This document shows, piece after piece, positions 1 through 7,992 of a stretch of DNA of 51,440 bases. The notes below the pieces were generated by a model. It was given only the letters and a program-made list of their open reading frames with translations, was not told the origin of the DNA and ran no database searches. Source of the stretch: an uncultured Oscillospiraceae bacterium. GTDB taxonomy: Bacteria; Bacillota; Clostridia; Oscillospirales; Acutalibacteraceae. Within the stretch, counting starts at the first letter, position 1, and each line of letters starts with the position of its first letter. The stretch covers positions 1 to 51,440 of the forward strand of contig URPQ01000005.1 in NCBI GenBank assembly GCA_900549755.1. The letters run 5' to 3'. The translations under genes were made by a program, and so were the position numbers.

Positions 1-40
1 TTTCAAGTTTTGAGGCAATGTATTATGCAAAATTTTGTTT

Positions 41-91
41 CGTAGGCGTGACAGGTTCGAGTCCTGTCACACTAAGCAAGTAGAGCCTACG
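41..91 (+). other. tRNA T-arm-like nested hairpin
   Basis: An outer 7-bp stem, CGTAGGC (41-47) with GCCTACG (85-91), encloses an inner 8-bp stem, GTGACAGG (48-55) with CCTGTCAC (63-70). The inner loop is TTCGAGT, which matches the conserved tRNA T-loop. No anticodon arm or D-arm precedes it, so it is not a tRNA. It could be the 3' remnant of a tRNA left at a mobile-element attachment site, or a structured leader. The 16-nt stretch GAGTCCTGYCACACTA recurs at 25480-25495. Confidence 0.4.
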
Positions 92-119
92 AAGAAAAAA
101 TAAGATAAAATAAAAAAGT

Positions 120-191
120 AGAGCATATTTGGAAAGAAACCGTTAAAATGGAAATGAGTAGATACCATAAACGGAGGCTCCAATATGCTCT
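120..191 (+). promoter_or_regulatory. Inverted repeat covering transposase start codon
   Basis: AGAGCATATTTGG (120-132) can pair with CCAATATGCTCT (180-191), giving 12 bp with one bulged T. The right arm contains the transposase ATG (185-187), and the ribosome site GGAGG (173-177) lies just before it. In a transcript entering from outside the element this fold would hide the start codon, a known way insertion sequences limit transposase synthesis. The role here is inferred from the base pairing alone. Confidence 0.4.
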
Positions 192-853
192 ATAATCATT
201 TTACAGAAGAATTGCTCGGATTGCAAGGGGTAAAAATAACAAATGTTGAACAAGAAGAAAATTTAATTATTCATCTCAAAATGGAAAGAAAAAGACATAA
301 TTGTATCTGTTGCGGAACCGCAACAGATACAATACACGATTACAGGCTGCAAAAAATAAAAGATATTCCTTCATTTGGTAAGAATGTTGTTATTATGCTC
401 CGAAAAAGGCGCTGCCGCTGCCCGCATTGCGGTAAAAGGTTTTATGAAGAAAACACCTTTCTGCCCGGATACCACCGTATGACAAACAGGTTGGTGAAAT
501 TTGTATTAAATCGTCTGACTTATGAACGCTCTTTTACAAGTGTAGCAAGAGAAGTGAATTTATCCGTATCAACAATAATCAGGATATTTGACCTTGTAAG
601 CTATCCAAAAGCCGAACTGCCCAAAGTATTATCTATTGATGAATTCAAGGGCAACACTTGGGGAGAAAAATACCAATGCATATTGACCGACCCCGAAAAC
701 AAGATTGTTTTAGATATACTTCCCGAAAGATACAAACCGTATTTAACAACATATTTCTGTAAATATCCAAAGGAAGAACGGGAAAAGGTGAAATATTTTG
801 TTTCGGATATGTGGCGGACTTATTATGATACTACGATGAAAGCGGCGATATAA
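185..853 (+). pseudogene. ISL3-family transposase, C-terminally truncated
   Basis: The 222-residue product is the N-terminal half of an ISL3-type DDE transposase, an enzyme that cuts and pastes its own element. It has the N-terminal zinc-binding region with CICCG and a second cysteine cluster CRCPHCG, an HTH-like segment, and the first catalytic block SIDEFKG with its Asp. It stops just after the second catalytic block YFVSDMW; full-length members are about 400 residues, so the rest of the domain including the last acidic residue is gone. The reading frame runs into unrelated DNA at about 829. The start has a good GGAGG site and is overlapped by an inverted repeat. The protein should be inactive. 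Confidence 0.75.
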
Positions 854-912
854 TCGGCAGAGATGCCGAGGTATGGTATTTTCCGAATTGGGAGAATATG
901 ACTGAGATGTAA
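829..912 (+). pseudogene. Orphan 3' end of an unidentified gene fused to the IS
   Basis: In the frame next to the transposase, codons 829-909 are open for 27 residues, reading YYDESGDIIG and then EVWYFPNWENMTEM, and end in TAA at 910-912. A stop in the same frame lies directly upstream at 826-828. The composition is protein-like. I read this as the last codons of a gene whose body was lost when the insertion sequence inserted or was deleted. The family is not recognised. Confidence 0.35.
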
Positions 913-1016
913 ATCCTACGCCTGTTAGACATATAAAAGTTCGGAAGGCGTACAACTATATGCTGTGCGCCCGATTTTGGTGTGTGACAGGTGTTTTAGG
1001 CTAGATTTTTAAGCAA

Positions 1017-1057
1017 AGAAAAAACGCTCAAAGCCGCATCAATAAAGGCTTTGAGCG
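1017..1057 (-). terminator. Rho-independent terminator of tRNA-Leu
   Basis: Read on the minus strand, GCTCAAAGCC and GGCTTTGAGC form a 10-bp stem, flanked by further pairing, around a loop of about 11 nt. A run of T follows (the A-run at 1017-1024 on the plus strand). It lies directly after the CCA end of the tRNA gene. Confidence 0.85.
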
Positions 1058-1144
1058 TGGTGCGGGTAAGAGGACTTGAACCTCCACGACCTTGCGATCA
1101 TTAGAACCTGAATCTAACGCGTCTGCCAATTCCGCCATACCCGC
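1058..1144 (-). tRNA. tRNA-Leu (anticodon CAG)
   Basis: On the minus strand the gene starts GCGGGTATGGCGGAAT and ends in an acceptor arm TACCCGC followed by A and an encoded CCA. The anticodon loop TTCAGGT gives anticodon CAG, which reads CUG leucine codons. A long variable arm (TGATCGCAAGGTCG) marks a class II tRNA, and the T-arm GGTTCAAGTCC is canonical. The acceptor stem pairs fully over 7 bp. A terminator follows at once. Two truncated copies of its 5' half lie upstream at 1269-1307 and 1453-1474. Confidence 0.95.
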
Positions 1145-1544
1145 ATATTAAGTTTTCGTCCTCTAAATTTTACACGGTGAGGACTTTCCGAGGCGGAGCA
1201 TTTCGCTTAATCCGCAAATATAAAAACGCATTTCTGCGGTTTTACCGAATTTACACCGAGATGGCGTTACCTGAATCTAGCGCGTCTGCCTATTCCGCCA
1301 TATCCGCAAATATTAAATTTATCGGGCAGCCGCGCCCGCGTGACTCTTGCGGTTGACGTAATTTTTTTACGGCTTGGAGCGCCGAAAAAATTCCGACCGC
1401 TGCGCCTTTGCCCTGCTCGCTGTATCTGCCGCAGGCAGCGCTCACGGGCAAACTGCCTATTCCGCCATACCCGCATATTAAGTTTTCGTCCTCTAAATTT
1501 TACACGGCGAGGACTTCCGAGGCGGAGCATTTCGCTTAACCCGC
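1141..1544 (-). repeat. Duplicated 5' flank and fragments of tRNA-Leu
   Basis: This gene-free stretch holds a near-identical direct repeat of about 75 nt (1141-1215 and 1471-1544), which is the 5' flank of tRNA-Leu plus its first bases. It also holds two incomplete tRNA-Leu copies on the minus strand. The piece at 1269-1307 runs from the acceptor strand through the D-arm to the anticodon. The piece at 1453-1474 stops within the D-arm. Between them lies GC-rich DNA of different character. The sequence shows repeated copying and breakage at one tRNA gene; the mechanism is not visible. The remaining bases up to 1659 show nothing else. Confidence 0.75.
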
Positions 1545-1659
1545 TTGATTATTATATCATAAATCCGGTGAAAGTCAATATTTATTTTTTGTTTTGTCAT
1601 TTAGCCCGACTAAATTTGTAAAACAGTAAAATTTTGTAAAAAACCGTATTTTCTTATAT

Positions 1660-1688
1660 TTGAAAATTTAACCGGTGTGTGCTATAAT
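1660..1688 (+). promoter_or_regulatory. Sigma-A promoter of the signalling operon
   Basis: TTGAAA at 1660-1665 and TATAAT at 1683-1688 are separated by exactly 17 bp. The site lies 41 bp before the TTG start at 1730 and after the tRNA repeat region. Confidence 0.75.
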
Positions 1689-1729
1689 ATATACCGTAAT
1701 TCATAAGCAAATACGGAAGGTGACCTGTT

Positions 1730-4081
1730 TTGACAAAGCGGAGTATGCTTATTACATGCTTAAAGCACTACTGCGATATGATATGGGAGTATGACCGCAG
1801 AAACGGAAAAATTTTCATTTATTACGATACGGTGGCGCGGGAATATACGGATAGGGCTTATACCGTTTCGGAATTGATCGGAATTTTCAGGGATGAATTC
1901 GGAATAGGCATAAACGACCGTATATGGAAAAAATATTTGAATGAGGAATATCTTAAAGGCTTTTTTACTGACGGAAAGGACGGCGAAGAGCTGGAACTGC
2001 AGTTTTTGCTGCCCTCCGCCCCGCTTAAATGGTACAGAATACGCATAGAGAAAAACGGGGAAGAAAGTCTTATTATATCCGGCAAAGATATGTGCGACGA
2101 ATTTAAGGAGCGTTCGCTTTATAATTCGGTCAGGGAGTCGTTTGACAATATTACAAGCATCTGTCTTGAAACCGGTACATGCGTTGTGATACATGCAAGG
2201 AATACGGAAAACATACCGATAGCCGATTACAACTACGGCGCAGTTATGAATATGTTTGTGGAAAAATATGTTCCCGAGGAAGAAAAGGAGCAGACCAAGG
2301 CGTCTCTTGCGCTGGATTACGCCGTTAAAAAGCTTGAAAATGCCGAAGAGTATATTATATACATAAACACAGTTTCGGAAAATAGGAAAGGCTGCAAAAA
2401 AATCACCTTTTCATATGCCGATAAGGCGCACAAATTCATAACCTTTACAACTTTTAATATAGGTGAGATCGTAGGTCGGTACGAATACCTTGTAAGCGAG
2501 ATTAAAAAGGAAAATTACAAGGACAGCCTCACCGGTGCTTACAACCGTAATTATTATGAAACGAATTTAAAGCTGAACGTTTTCTCCGGCGGCGTTGCCG
2601 TTTTGGATGTTGATAATTTCAAATTATGCAACGATACCCGCGGGCACGCTGCGGGCGATGCGGTTTTGGCAAGGGTCTCGGCTGAAATTCGAAAGGAAAC
2701 GGTGGGGGAGGATTTTTTGGTACGTTTCGGCGGCGACGAATTTTTGCTGATAATGCCGGGAGCAACGGCGGAAAATCTTGAAAATACACTCGAAAGAATA
2801 CAGAAACGAATAAAAGAGAGCACTGCCGATTCTTGCGGCGACTTTCCGGTAACGCTTAGCATGGGCGGGGCTATTTCCAAAAACGAGGTAATGCAGGACG
2901 CGGTTTACCGTGCCGACAGGCTTATGTACCGCGCAAAATCAAAGAAAAACGCATATATCACAGAGCAGAATTTTTATCTGCGCCATGATAATAACGGCGA
3001 AGACGACGTAAAGCAGCAGATACTTATAGTTGACGACTCGCCTCTCAATCGCGAAATGCTTTCAAAAATGATCGGCGATGAATATGATGTTTTAGAGGCG
3101 GGCAACGGCAAAGAATGTCTTGAAAAGCTGAAAGAGTACGGCACGGGCATAGCGCTTGTGCTGCTTGATATAATTATGCCCGAAATGGACGGGCTGGAAG
3201 TGCTCTCGGAAATGAAGCGCCTGCACTATACTGACGATATTCCCGTTATTATGATAAGCGTTGACATGTCCGACGGTAATATTCGCCGCGCGTTTGACTT
3301 GGGCGTTACCGATTATATAAGCCGCCCGTTTGATTCAAAGGTGGTTATGCAGCGGATACATAATACCGTAAGACTGTATTCAAAGCAGCAGCGGCTGACT
3401 TCGCTTATAGCAAGACAGCACGGCGAAAGCATTAATAACGAGCATATAATGACGGACGTTTTAAGCGGCTTGCTCGGCAGAAAAAACGGCGAAAGCGCGC
3501 AGCACATACGGAACATACGCAAAATAACCGAAATGCTGCTTGAAAGGCTGATACTCAAAACCGATAAATACGGTCTTTCCTGGCGGGATTGCGATATAAT
3601 TTCCGAGGCGGCGGCTTTGCACGACGTGGGCAAAATAGAAATTGACAGCGCTATACTTAACAAGCCCGGGAAGCTGACCCCCGAGGAAAGAGAAATTGTA
3701 AAACAGCATACCGTTATAGGCGAAGAAATACTGCTGAACGGCGCGGGCGACTCAATAAAGAACGAACCGATGCTTGAAACAGCCGCGCAGATATGCCGCT
3801 GGCACCACGAGCGGTACGACGGCAGCGGCTACCCCGACGGGCTTAAAGGCGACGAGATACCCATTGCGGCGCAGGTGGTGTCGCTTGCGGACGTGTACGA
3901 CGCGCTTGTAAGCCGCCGCGTGTATAAAGAGCCGTATTCGGGCGAGACGGCGCTTTCAATGATACTTGCGGGCGAGTGCGGCAGCTTTAACCCGCTGCTT
4001 ACAGAGTGTCTTTGCAATATAAGCGATAAGCTGATAAACGACATTTACTCAAAAACCGAAGCTACGGGAGGGAATACATGA
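1730..4081 (+). CDS. GGDEF-REC-HD-GYP protein (c-di-GMP synthesis and breakdown)
   Basis: The 783-residue cytoplasmic protein carries opposing c-di-GMP modules. An N-terminal sensor-like region of about 260 residues has no clear family. A diguanylate cyclase domain follows (about 262-425; DSLTGAYNR at 265, intact GGDEF at 334-338, no RxxD inhibitory site just before it). A receiver domain (about 430-550) has the acidic pair near 435 and phosphoacceptor D480 in LLDIIMPEMDG. An HD-GYP phosphodiesterase domain has HD at 631-632 and HHERYDGSGYP from 692. The start is TTG with GGAAGG upstream. Its last codon overlaps the next gene (ATGA), the first of a four-gene phosphorelay operon. The receiver probably accepts phosphate from the downstream HPt protein; which enzyme activity dominates cannot be told. 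Confidence 0.88.
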   Translation: MTKRSMLITCLKHYCDMIWEYDRRNGKIFIYYDTVAREYTDRAYTVSELIGIFRDEFGIGINDRIWKKYLNEEYLKGFFTDGKDGEELELQFLLPSAPLKWYRIRIEKNGEESLIISGKDMCDEFKERSLYNSVRESFDNITSICLETGTCVVIHARNTENIPIADYNYGAVMNMFVEKYVPEEEKEQTKASLALDYAVKKLENAEEYIIYINTVSENRKGCKKITFSYADKAHKFITFTTFNIGEIVGRYEYLVSEIKKENYKDSLTGAYNRNYYETNLKLNVFSGGVAVLDVDNFKLCNDTRGHAAGDAVLARVSAEIRKETVGEDFLVRFGGDEFLLIMPGATAENLENTLERIQKRIKESTADSCGDFPVTLSMGGAISKNEVMQDAVYRADRLMYRAKSKKNAYITEQNFYLRHDNNGEDDVKQQILIVDDSPLNREMLSKMIGDEYDVLEAGNGKECLEKLKEYGTGIALVLLDIIMPEMDGLEVLSEMKRLHYTDDIPVIMISVDMSDGNIRRAFDLGVTDYISRPFDSKVVMQRIHNTVRLYSKQQRLTSLIARQHGESINNEHIMTDVLSGLLGRKNGESAQHIRNIRKITEMLLERLILKTDKYGLSWRDCDIISEAAALHDVGKIEIDSAILNKPGKLTPEEREIVKQHTVIGEEILLNGAGDSIKNEPMLETAAQICRWHHERYDGSGYPDGLKGDEIPIAAQVVSLADVYDALVSRRVYKEPYSGETALSMILAGECGSFNPLLTECLCNISDKLINDIYSKTEATGGNT

Positions 4082-4875
4082 TACCGCACAGATATGCCGC
4101 CGCTTTTCTTTCGGCAACGTTGCTTTTATGCCTTTGCGCCTGCACGGGCGGAAAAAACGAAAGTGAAACCGCGCAGAAAGAAAAGCTGGTTATAGGCAGC
4201 GATATTTACGCGCCCTATTTTTACATTGACGATAACGGCGATTTTACCGGCATAGATGTTGAAATTGCGCACGAGGCGTGCGGGCGAATGAATATTCAGC
4301 CCGTTTTCAAAAAAATAGTTTGGCAAAATAAAGATGTATATCTTGAAAACGGCGAGGTAGATTGCCTGTGGGGCAGTTTTACAATAAACGGCAGGGAAGA
4401 GCTTTACTCATGGGCGGGGCCCTACCTTAAAAGCCGGCAGGTGGCGGTTGTACGCGCCGATTCGGATATTTACCGCCTCAGCGATTTGAGCGGCAAAAGA
4501 ATAGCGGTGCAAGACGGCTCAAAGCCGGAGGAGCTTTTTTTGAATAACAAACTGCCGCAGATAAGCGGGCTTGAAAACATTTACAGTCTGCCCTCTGTTG
4601 ATACCGTGTTCGCGGCGCTCAGAAAGGGCTATGTTGACGCATGTGCGGGGCATGAAGCCGCATACAGGGAGCTTATTAAAAACTCGGGCGGTGAATACAG
4701 AGTTTTGGAAGAGCCGCTTTTGCAGGCAGATTTGGGGGTGGCGTTTTACAGGGAAAGCGCAAGCCCGATTAAAGCCGAGCTTACAAAAGTCCTTAAAGAA
4801 ATGGGAGCGGACGGCACCATTGAAAAAATAATATCACCTTACGGGCTTGATGGCTCGGGGCTGACGGGGGAGTGA
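4078..4875 (+). CDS. Solute-binding lipoprotein, family 3 (sensor partner)
   Basis: A 265-residue lipoprotein with a short signal peptide and lipobox LCAC, acylated at C22. The mature part is a type-3 periplasmic binding fold of the amino-acid binding class: it opens with LVIGSDIYAPYFYIDDNG, continues FTGIDVEIAHEA, and has the hinge segment LSGKRIAVQDGS. No permease or ATPase gene is adjacent. It is translationally coupled on both sides, to the c-di-GMP protein and to the hybrid kinase, so I infer that it delivers a ligand signal to the kinase rather than feeding a transporter. In BvgS-like sensors such domains are fused to the kinase; here they are separate. Confidence 0.8.
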   Translation: MIPHRYAAAFLSATLLLCLCACTGGKNESETAQKEKLVIGSDIYAPYFYIDDNGDFTGIDVEIAHEACGRMNIQPVFKKIVWQNKDVYLENGEVDCLWGSFTINGREELYSWAGPYLKSRQVAVVRADSDIYRLSDLSGKRIAVQDGSKPEELFLNNKLPQISGLENIYSLPSVDTVFAALRKGYVDACAGHEAAYRELIKNSGGEYRVLEEPLLQADLGVAFYRESASPIKAELTKVLKEMGADGTIEKIISPYGLDGSGLTGE

Positions 4876-4880
4876 CGGCT

Positions 4881-7418
4881 GTGAAGAGGAAAAAACCGTT
4901 AATCGGCAAAATACAGCCGTCGGAAACACTGTTTTACGGCATGATAGCGGTAATCGGCGTTATTGTATTGCTTACAGGCTTTTTGATAGGCATGCAGACA
5001 TGCCTTATAAAAGCCCGCAAGACATATGGAGTTACTGTAAAGTACTTGAAAAATCAATGCAGGGATTACAATAATTTTCTTGAAACCGACAGGGCTAAAA
5101 GCCTTTTCAGAATTACCGAACAGGCGGATAACATAGGCAGAACGCTGGAAATACTGCCCGATAACACACAGTATGAATGGATTAAGGAATATACCGCTAC
5201 GCAAAGGCTCAGCACCGTGATTTTAACGGATGAAAATTTAAACACGGAAACCGAATACACATTTTCGGGTATAGGCGCAAAAGAGCTTACAGAGCATATC
5301 CCGCATGATTCGGTAAAGCAAATAGCGGAATATCCCGTTAAAATTTATTCCGAGCGCATTTATATAAACGGCGGCATTTACGATATTGCCGCCGCGGCAA
5401 GGCACGATAAAAAGGGCGTTGTGTTATGCTTCCGTTTGCAAAACGGGGTAAGCATGCAGAACTATTATTCTTCGGCTCGGCGGCTGCTTGCAGGCGATGC
5501 GACCGTGCTTAACGGTACGGTTGTAATAACCGAGGGCGACAGAATAATTTCCTCAAACCGCAGTGATATTGCGGGAGCAAAAAGCGGCGTTAAGGCGCTC
5601 GGAGTAATGGACGACAAGGCGAAAACGGGAAAAATTGTTAAAATTTCCGATGGGGAAGACGAGTATTACAGCGGCAGGGCGGTTTATAAGGAATACGGAA
5701 TTTATATATACTACCGCACCGCAGATGTGTTTTCGGATTGTTTTAATGTTATTATATTGGCGCTGTGCGTTTATTTTGTAATAATATTCTTTGTCATAGC
5801 CTTTCATCAAAGGTCAAAATATCTGCACACGCGTGAAATAAACGAGCAATACGAAATAATCCGTACCGTAAGCCGGATGTTTCTTTTTAATGTTTTTGTG
5901 GATATAAAGAATAACCGTTTCAAATTTTTACTGCGTGAGACGGATTTTGCCGAGGTGGATGAAATCCGCCCGGCTGATGAGGTTTTAAAAACCGATTTTA
6001 CAAACTACGCCGCCGAGCCTTACCGTGATGAATACCGCAGATTTACCGAGCTTTCAACCCTGAAACAGCGACTTGACGGCAAGGACTATATTGAAACGGA
6101 ATACCAAAATATACGCGGCGAATGGCTTAACGATATAATAATACCCAAACGTAATGACAAAAACGGCGATTTTGACTCATTATTACTCGTTACAAAAAAT
6201 ATTACCGAGCAGAAAAAGCTGGAAATTGAATATCAACGTCAGCTGGAGAAAGCAATGCGCAGCGAGAAACGCGCGAACGAGGCGAAAACCAACCTTTTAC
6301 GCCGTATGAGCCACGATTTACGAACGCCTATAAACGCGATTTTGGGAATGATTGAAATTGCCGACCGAAATACGGGCAACCCCGAAAAGCAAAACTACTG
6401 CCGAAATCAAGCGAGAGTGGCAGCGGAGTATCTGCTTGAGTTGGTCAACGATATTCTTACGGTCAATCTAAGCGAAGCAGGCGACAAGACAGAAGCAGAC
6501 GTCGCGTTTGATTTAAAGGACGAGGCGGAAAAGGTATACACCATTGTAAATATGATGGCGGAAAATGCGGGAGTAAAGCTTTATCCGCCGCAAATATCGG
6601 GGAGCGGCAGGCGACTTTACGGAAATGTGCTTTATTTCCATCAAATAGTTATAAACATTCTTATAAACGCCGCGAAATACAGCAATAAGGGCGGCGAGGT
6701 GAGCTTTTCGTTTTTTGAGGAAGAAAGCGGCGGCAGGGCGATTATTCATTTTATTTGCAGCGATAACGGCATAGGCATAAGCCCAGATTTTCAAAAGAAA
6801 ATGTTCGAGCCGTTTACACAGGAAAACAATGAGGAAGTATCTCCTTACGGAGGACTGGGGTTAGGGCTTGCAATAGTTAAAATGCTCACTGAAAAGCTCG
6901 GCGGTACGTTGTCGGTTCAGAGCGAAAAGGGGAGCGGCACCCGATTTGAGATAATATTGCCGTTTGAATATTCCGGCGAGTGTGATAGCGGCGGCGATAC
7001 CGGGAATTACAGCATTAAGGGGCTTAAAATTCTGATTGCCGAGGATAACCGCATAAATATGGAAATAGCCGAATACCTTGTAAGAGACGCGGGCGCCGAA
7101 ACCGCGGCGGCGTTTGACGGCAAGGAGGCGGCAGATATATTTGCGGCGTCGGCTGAAAATGAATTTGACGCAATTTTAATGGATATAACCATGCCCGTAA
7201 TAGACGGGCTTGAAGCGACTAAACGGATACGCGCGCTTAAAAGGGCGGATGCGAAGACCGTGCCGATTATTGCAATGACCGCGAATTTGTTTGTTCAGGA
7301 TATTGAAAAGTGTCTTGCGGTGGGAATGAACGGGTATCTTCCTAAGCCGATAAACGAAAAGCAGCTTATAAAAACCGTAGCGGAAAAATGCGCGGAAAGG
7401 AATAACAATGGGAATTAA
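4881..7418 (+). CDS. Hybrid sensor histidine kinase
   Basis: A membrane kinase of 845 residues. It has a first membrane helix (about 16-38), an extracellular sensor region of about 240 residues, a second helix (about 285-306), a PAS-like region, a HisKA domain with MSHDLRTPINA (H478), an ATPase domain with DNGIGIS and GLGLGLAIV, and a C-terminal receiver with D768 in LMDITMPVIDG. A GTG at 4872 would give three more residues but sits on the ribosome site GGGGGAG, so GTG 4881, eight bases further on, is the better start. The 3' end overlaps the HPt gene by 11 bases. The ligand is unknown; the lipoprotein before it is the likely sensor partner. Confidence 0.88.
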   Translation: MKRKKPLIGKIQPSETLFYGMIAVIGVIVLLTGFLIGMQTCLIKARKTYGVTVKYLKNQCRDYNNFLETDRAKSLFRITEQADNIGRTLEILPDNTQYEWIKEYTATQRLSTVILTDENLNTETEYTFSGIGAKELTEHIPHDSVKQIAEYPVKIYSERIYINGGIYDIAAAARHDKKGVVLCFRLQNGVSMQNYYSSARRLLAGDATVLNGTVVITEGDRIISSNRSDIAGAKSGVKALGVMDDKAKTGKIVKISDGEDEYYSGRAVYKEYGIYIYYRTADVFSDCFNVIILALCVYFVIIFFVIAFHQRSKYLHTREINEQYEIIRTVSRMFLFNVFVDIKNNRFKFLLRETDFAEVDEIRPADEVLKTDFTNYAAEPYRDEYRRFTELSTLKQRLDGKDYIETEYQNIRGEWLNDIIIPKRNDKNGDFDSLLLVTKNITEQKKLEIEYQRQLEKAMRSEKRANEAKTNLLRRMSHDLRTPINAILGMIEIADRNTGNPEKQNYCRNQARVAAEYLLELVNDILTVNLSEAGDKTEADVAFDLKDEAEKVYTIVNMMAENAGVKLYPPQISGSGRRLYGNVLYFHQIVINILINAAKYSNKGGEVSFSFFEEESGGRAIIHFICSDNGIGISPDFQKKMFEPFTQENNEEVSPYGGLGLGLAIVKMLTEKLGGTLSVQSEKGSGTRFEIILPFEYSGECDSGGDTGNYSIKGLKILIAEDNRINMEIAEYLVRDAGAETAAAFDGKEAADIFAASAENEFDAILMDITMPVIDGLEATKRIRALKRADAKTVPIIAMTANLFVQDIEKCLAVGMNGYLPKPINEKQLIKTVAEKCAERNNNGN

Positions 7419-7752
7419 GGAATTTTACTCTGAAATAGGCTCGTCCTATAAAGACGTTGCTGACAGACTCGGCAGCGAGGACTTTATTCTGCACTTTGTT
7501 GTGAAGTTTAAGGAAGACGAAAACTTTGACTTGCTGAAAGCTGCCTTGAAAAACGGCGATACTGATACTGCTTTCAGAGCGGCGCATACATTAAAAGGTG
7601 TGTCGGCAAACCTCGGCTTTACTGCCCTTTATAATGCGGTTTCACAAATTACCGAAGCTCTGCGAAACGGGGATATTGCCCGAGCTAAAGGGCTTTTCCC
7701 GCATGTCTCGGAAAAATACGCTGCTGTTTTAAAAGCGATACAAGGGCTGTAA
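7408..7752 (+). CDS. HPt domain phosphotransfer protein
   Basis: A stand-alone histidine phosphotransfer protein of 114 residues. The phosphorylated site is H60 in AAHTLKGVSANLG, in the four-helix arrangement usual for the family. It passes phosphate between receiver domains. It overlaps the hybrid kinase by 11 bases and closes the operon. No DNA-binding response regulator is encoded here, so the receiver of the GGDEF/HD-GYP protein at 1730 is the obvious acceptor, as inferred from linkage. Confidence 0.88.
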   Translation: MGIKEFYSEIGSSYKDVADRLGSEDFILHFVVKFKEDENFDLLKAALKNGDTDTAFRAAHTLKGVSANLGFTALYNAVSQITEALRNGDIARAKGLFPHVSEKYAAVLKAIQGL

Positions 7753-7782
7753 TTATACGGTAATACGGGGCATAATAGCGGT

Positions 7783-7992
7783 ATGAGCTATTTTAATTAT
7801 CATGCCGCGGCAAAGCGCCTTATACGGGAAGGTAAACTTAAAGAATGGTATATAACCGAGCGCTACAATAATATTTCTCCGGCGCTTGTGCTTGTTTTCG
7901 ACGATATTCGACACCCCGTTATGCCCATAAGAGAGTACCGCTGGGAGGAATATTTGCCCATTTTACCGCCGAATTTAAAAATTCGAGCGTAA
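7783..7992 (+). CDS. Small conserved-looking hypothetical protein
   Basis: A 69-residue soluble protein starting MSYFNYHAAAKRLIREGKL, with SPALVLVFDDIRHPVMPIRE and EEYLPILPP near the end. It resembles short uncharacterised proteins of Clostridia as I recall them, but no domain is assigned. It starts 30 bases after the HPt gene without a strong ribosome site, and its 3' end overlaps the convergent cca gene by 18 bases. Codon use matches its neighbours, which supports a real gene. Confidence 0.6.
   Translation: MSYFNYHAAAKRLIREGKLKEWYITERYNNISPALVLVFDDIRHPVMPIREYRWEEYLPILPPNLKIRA

Noticed and set aside
1267..1621. Two open frames on opposite strands in the tRNA-Leu repeat region
   Set aside because: They translate tRNA fragments and duplicated flank; the products are Arg-rich with no protein-like pattern or ribosome site.
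4078..4875. Binding lipoprotein as part of an ABC importer
   Set aside because: No permease or ATPase is adjacent, and the gene is overlapped on both sides by signalling genes.
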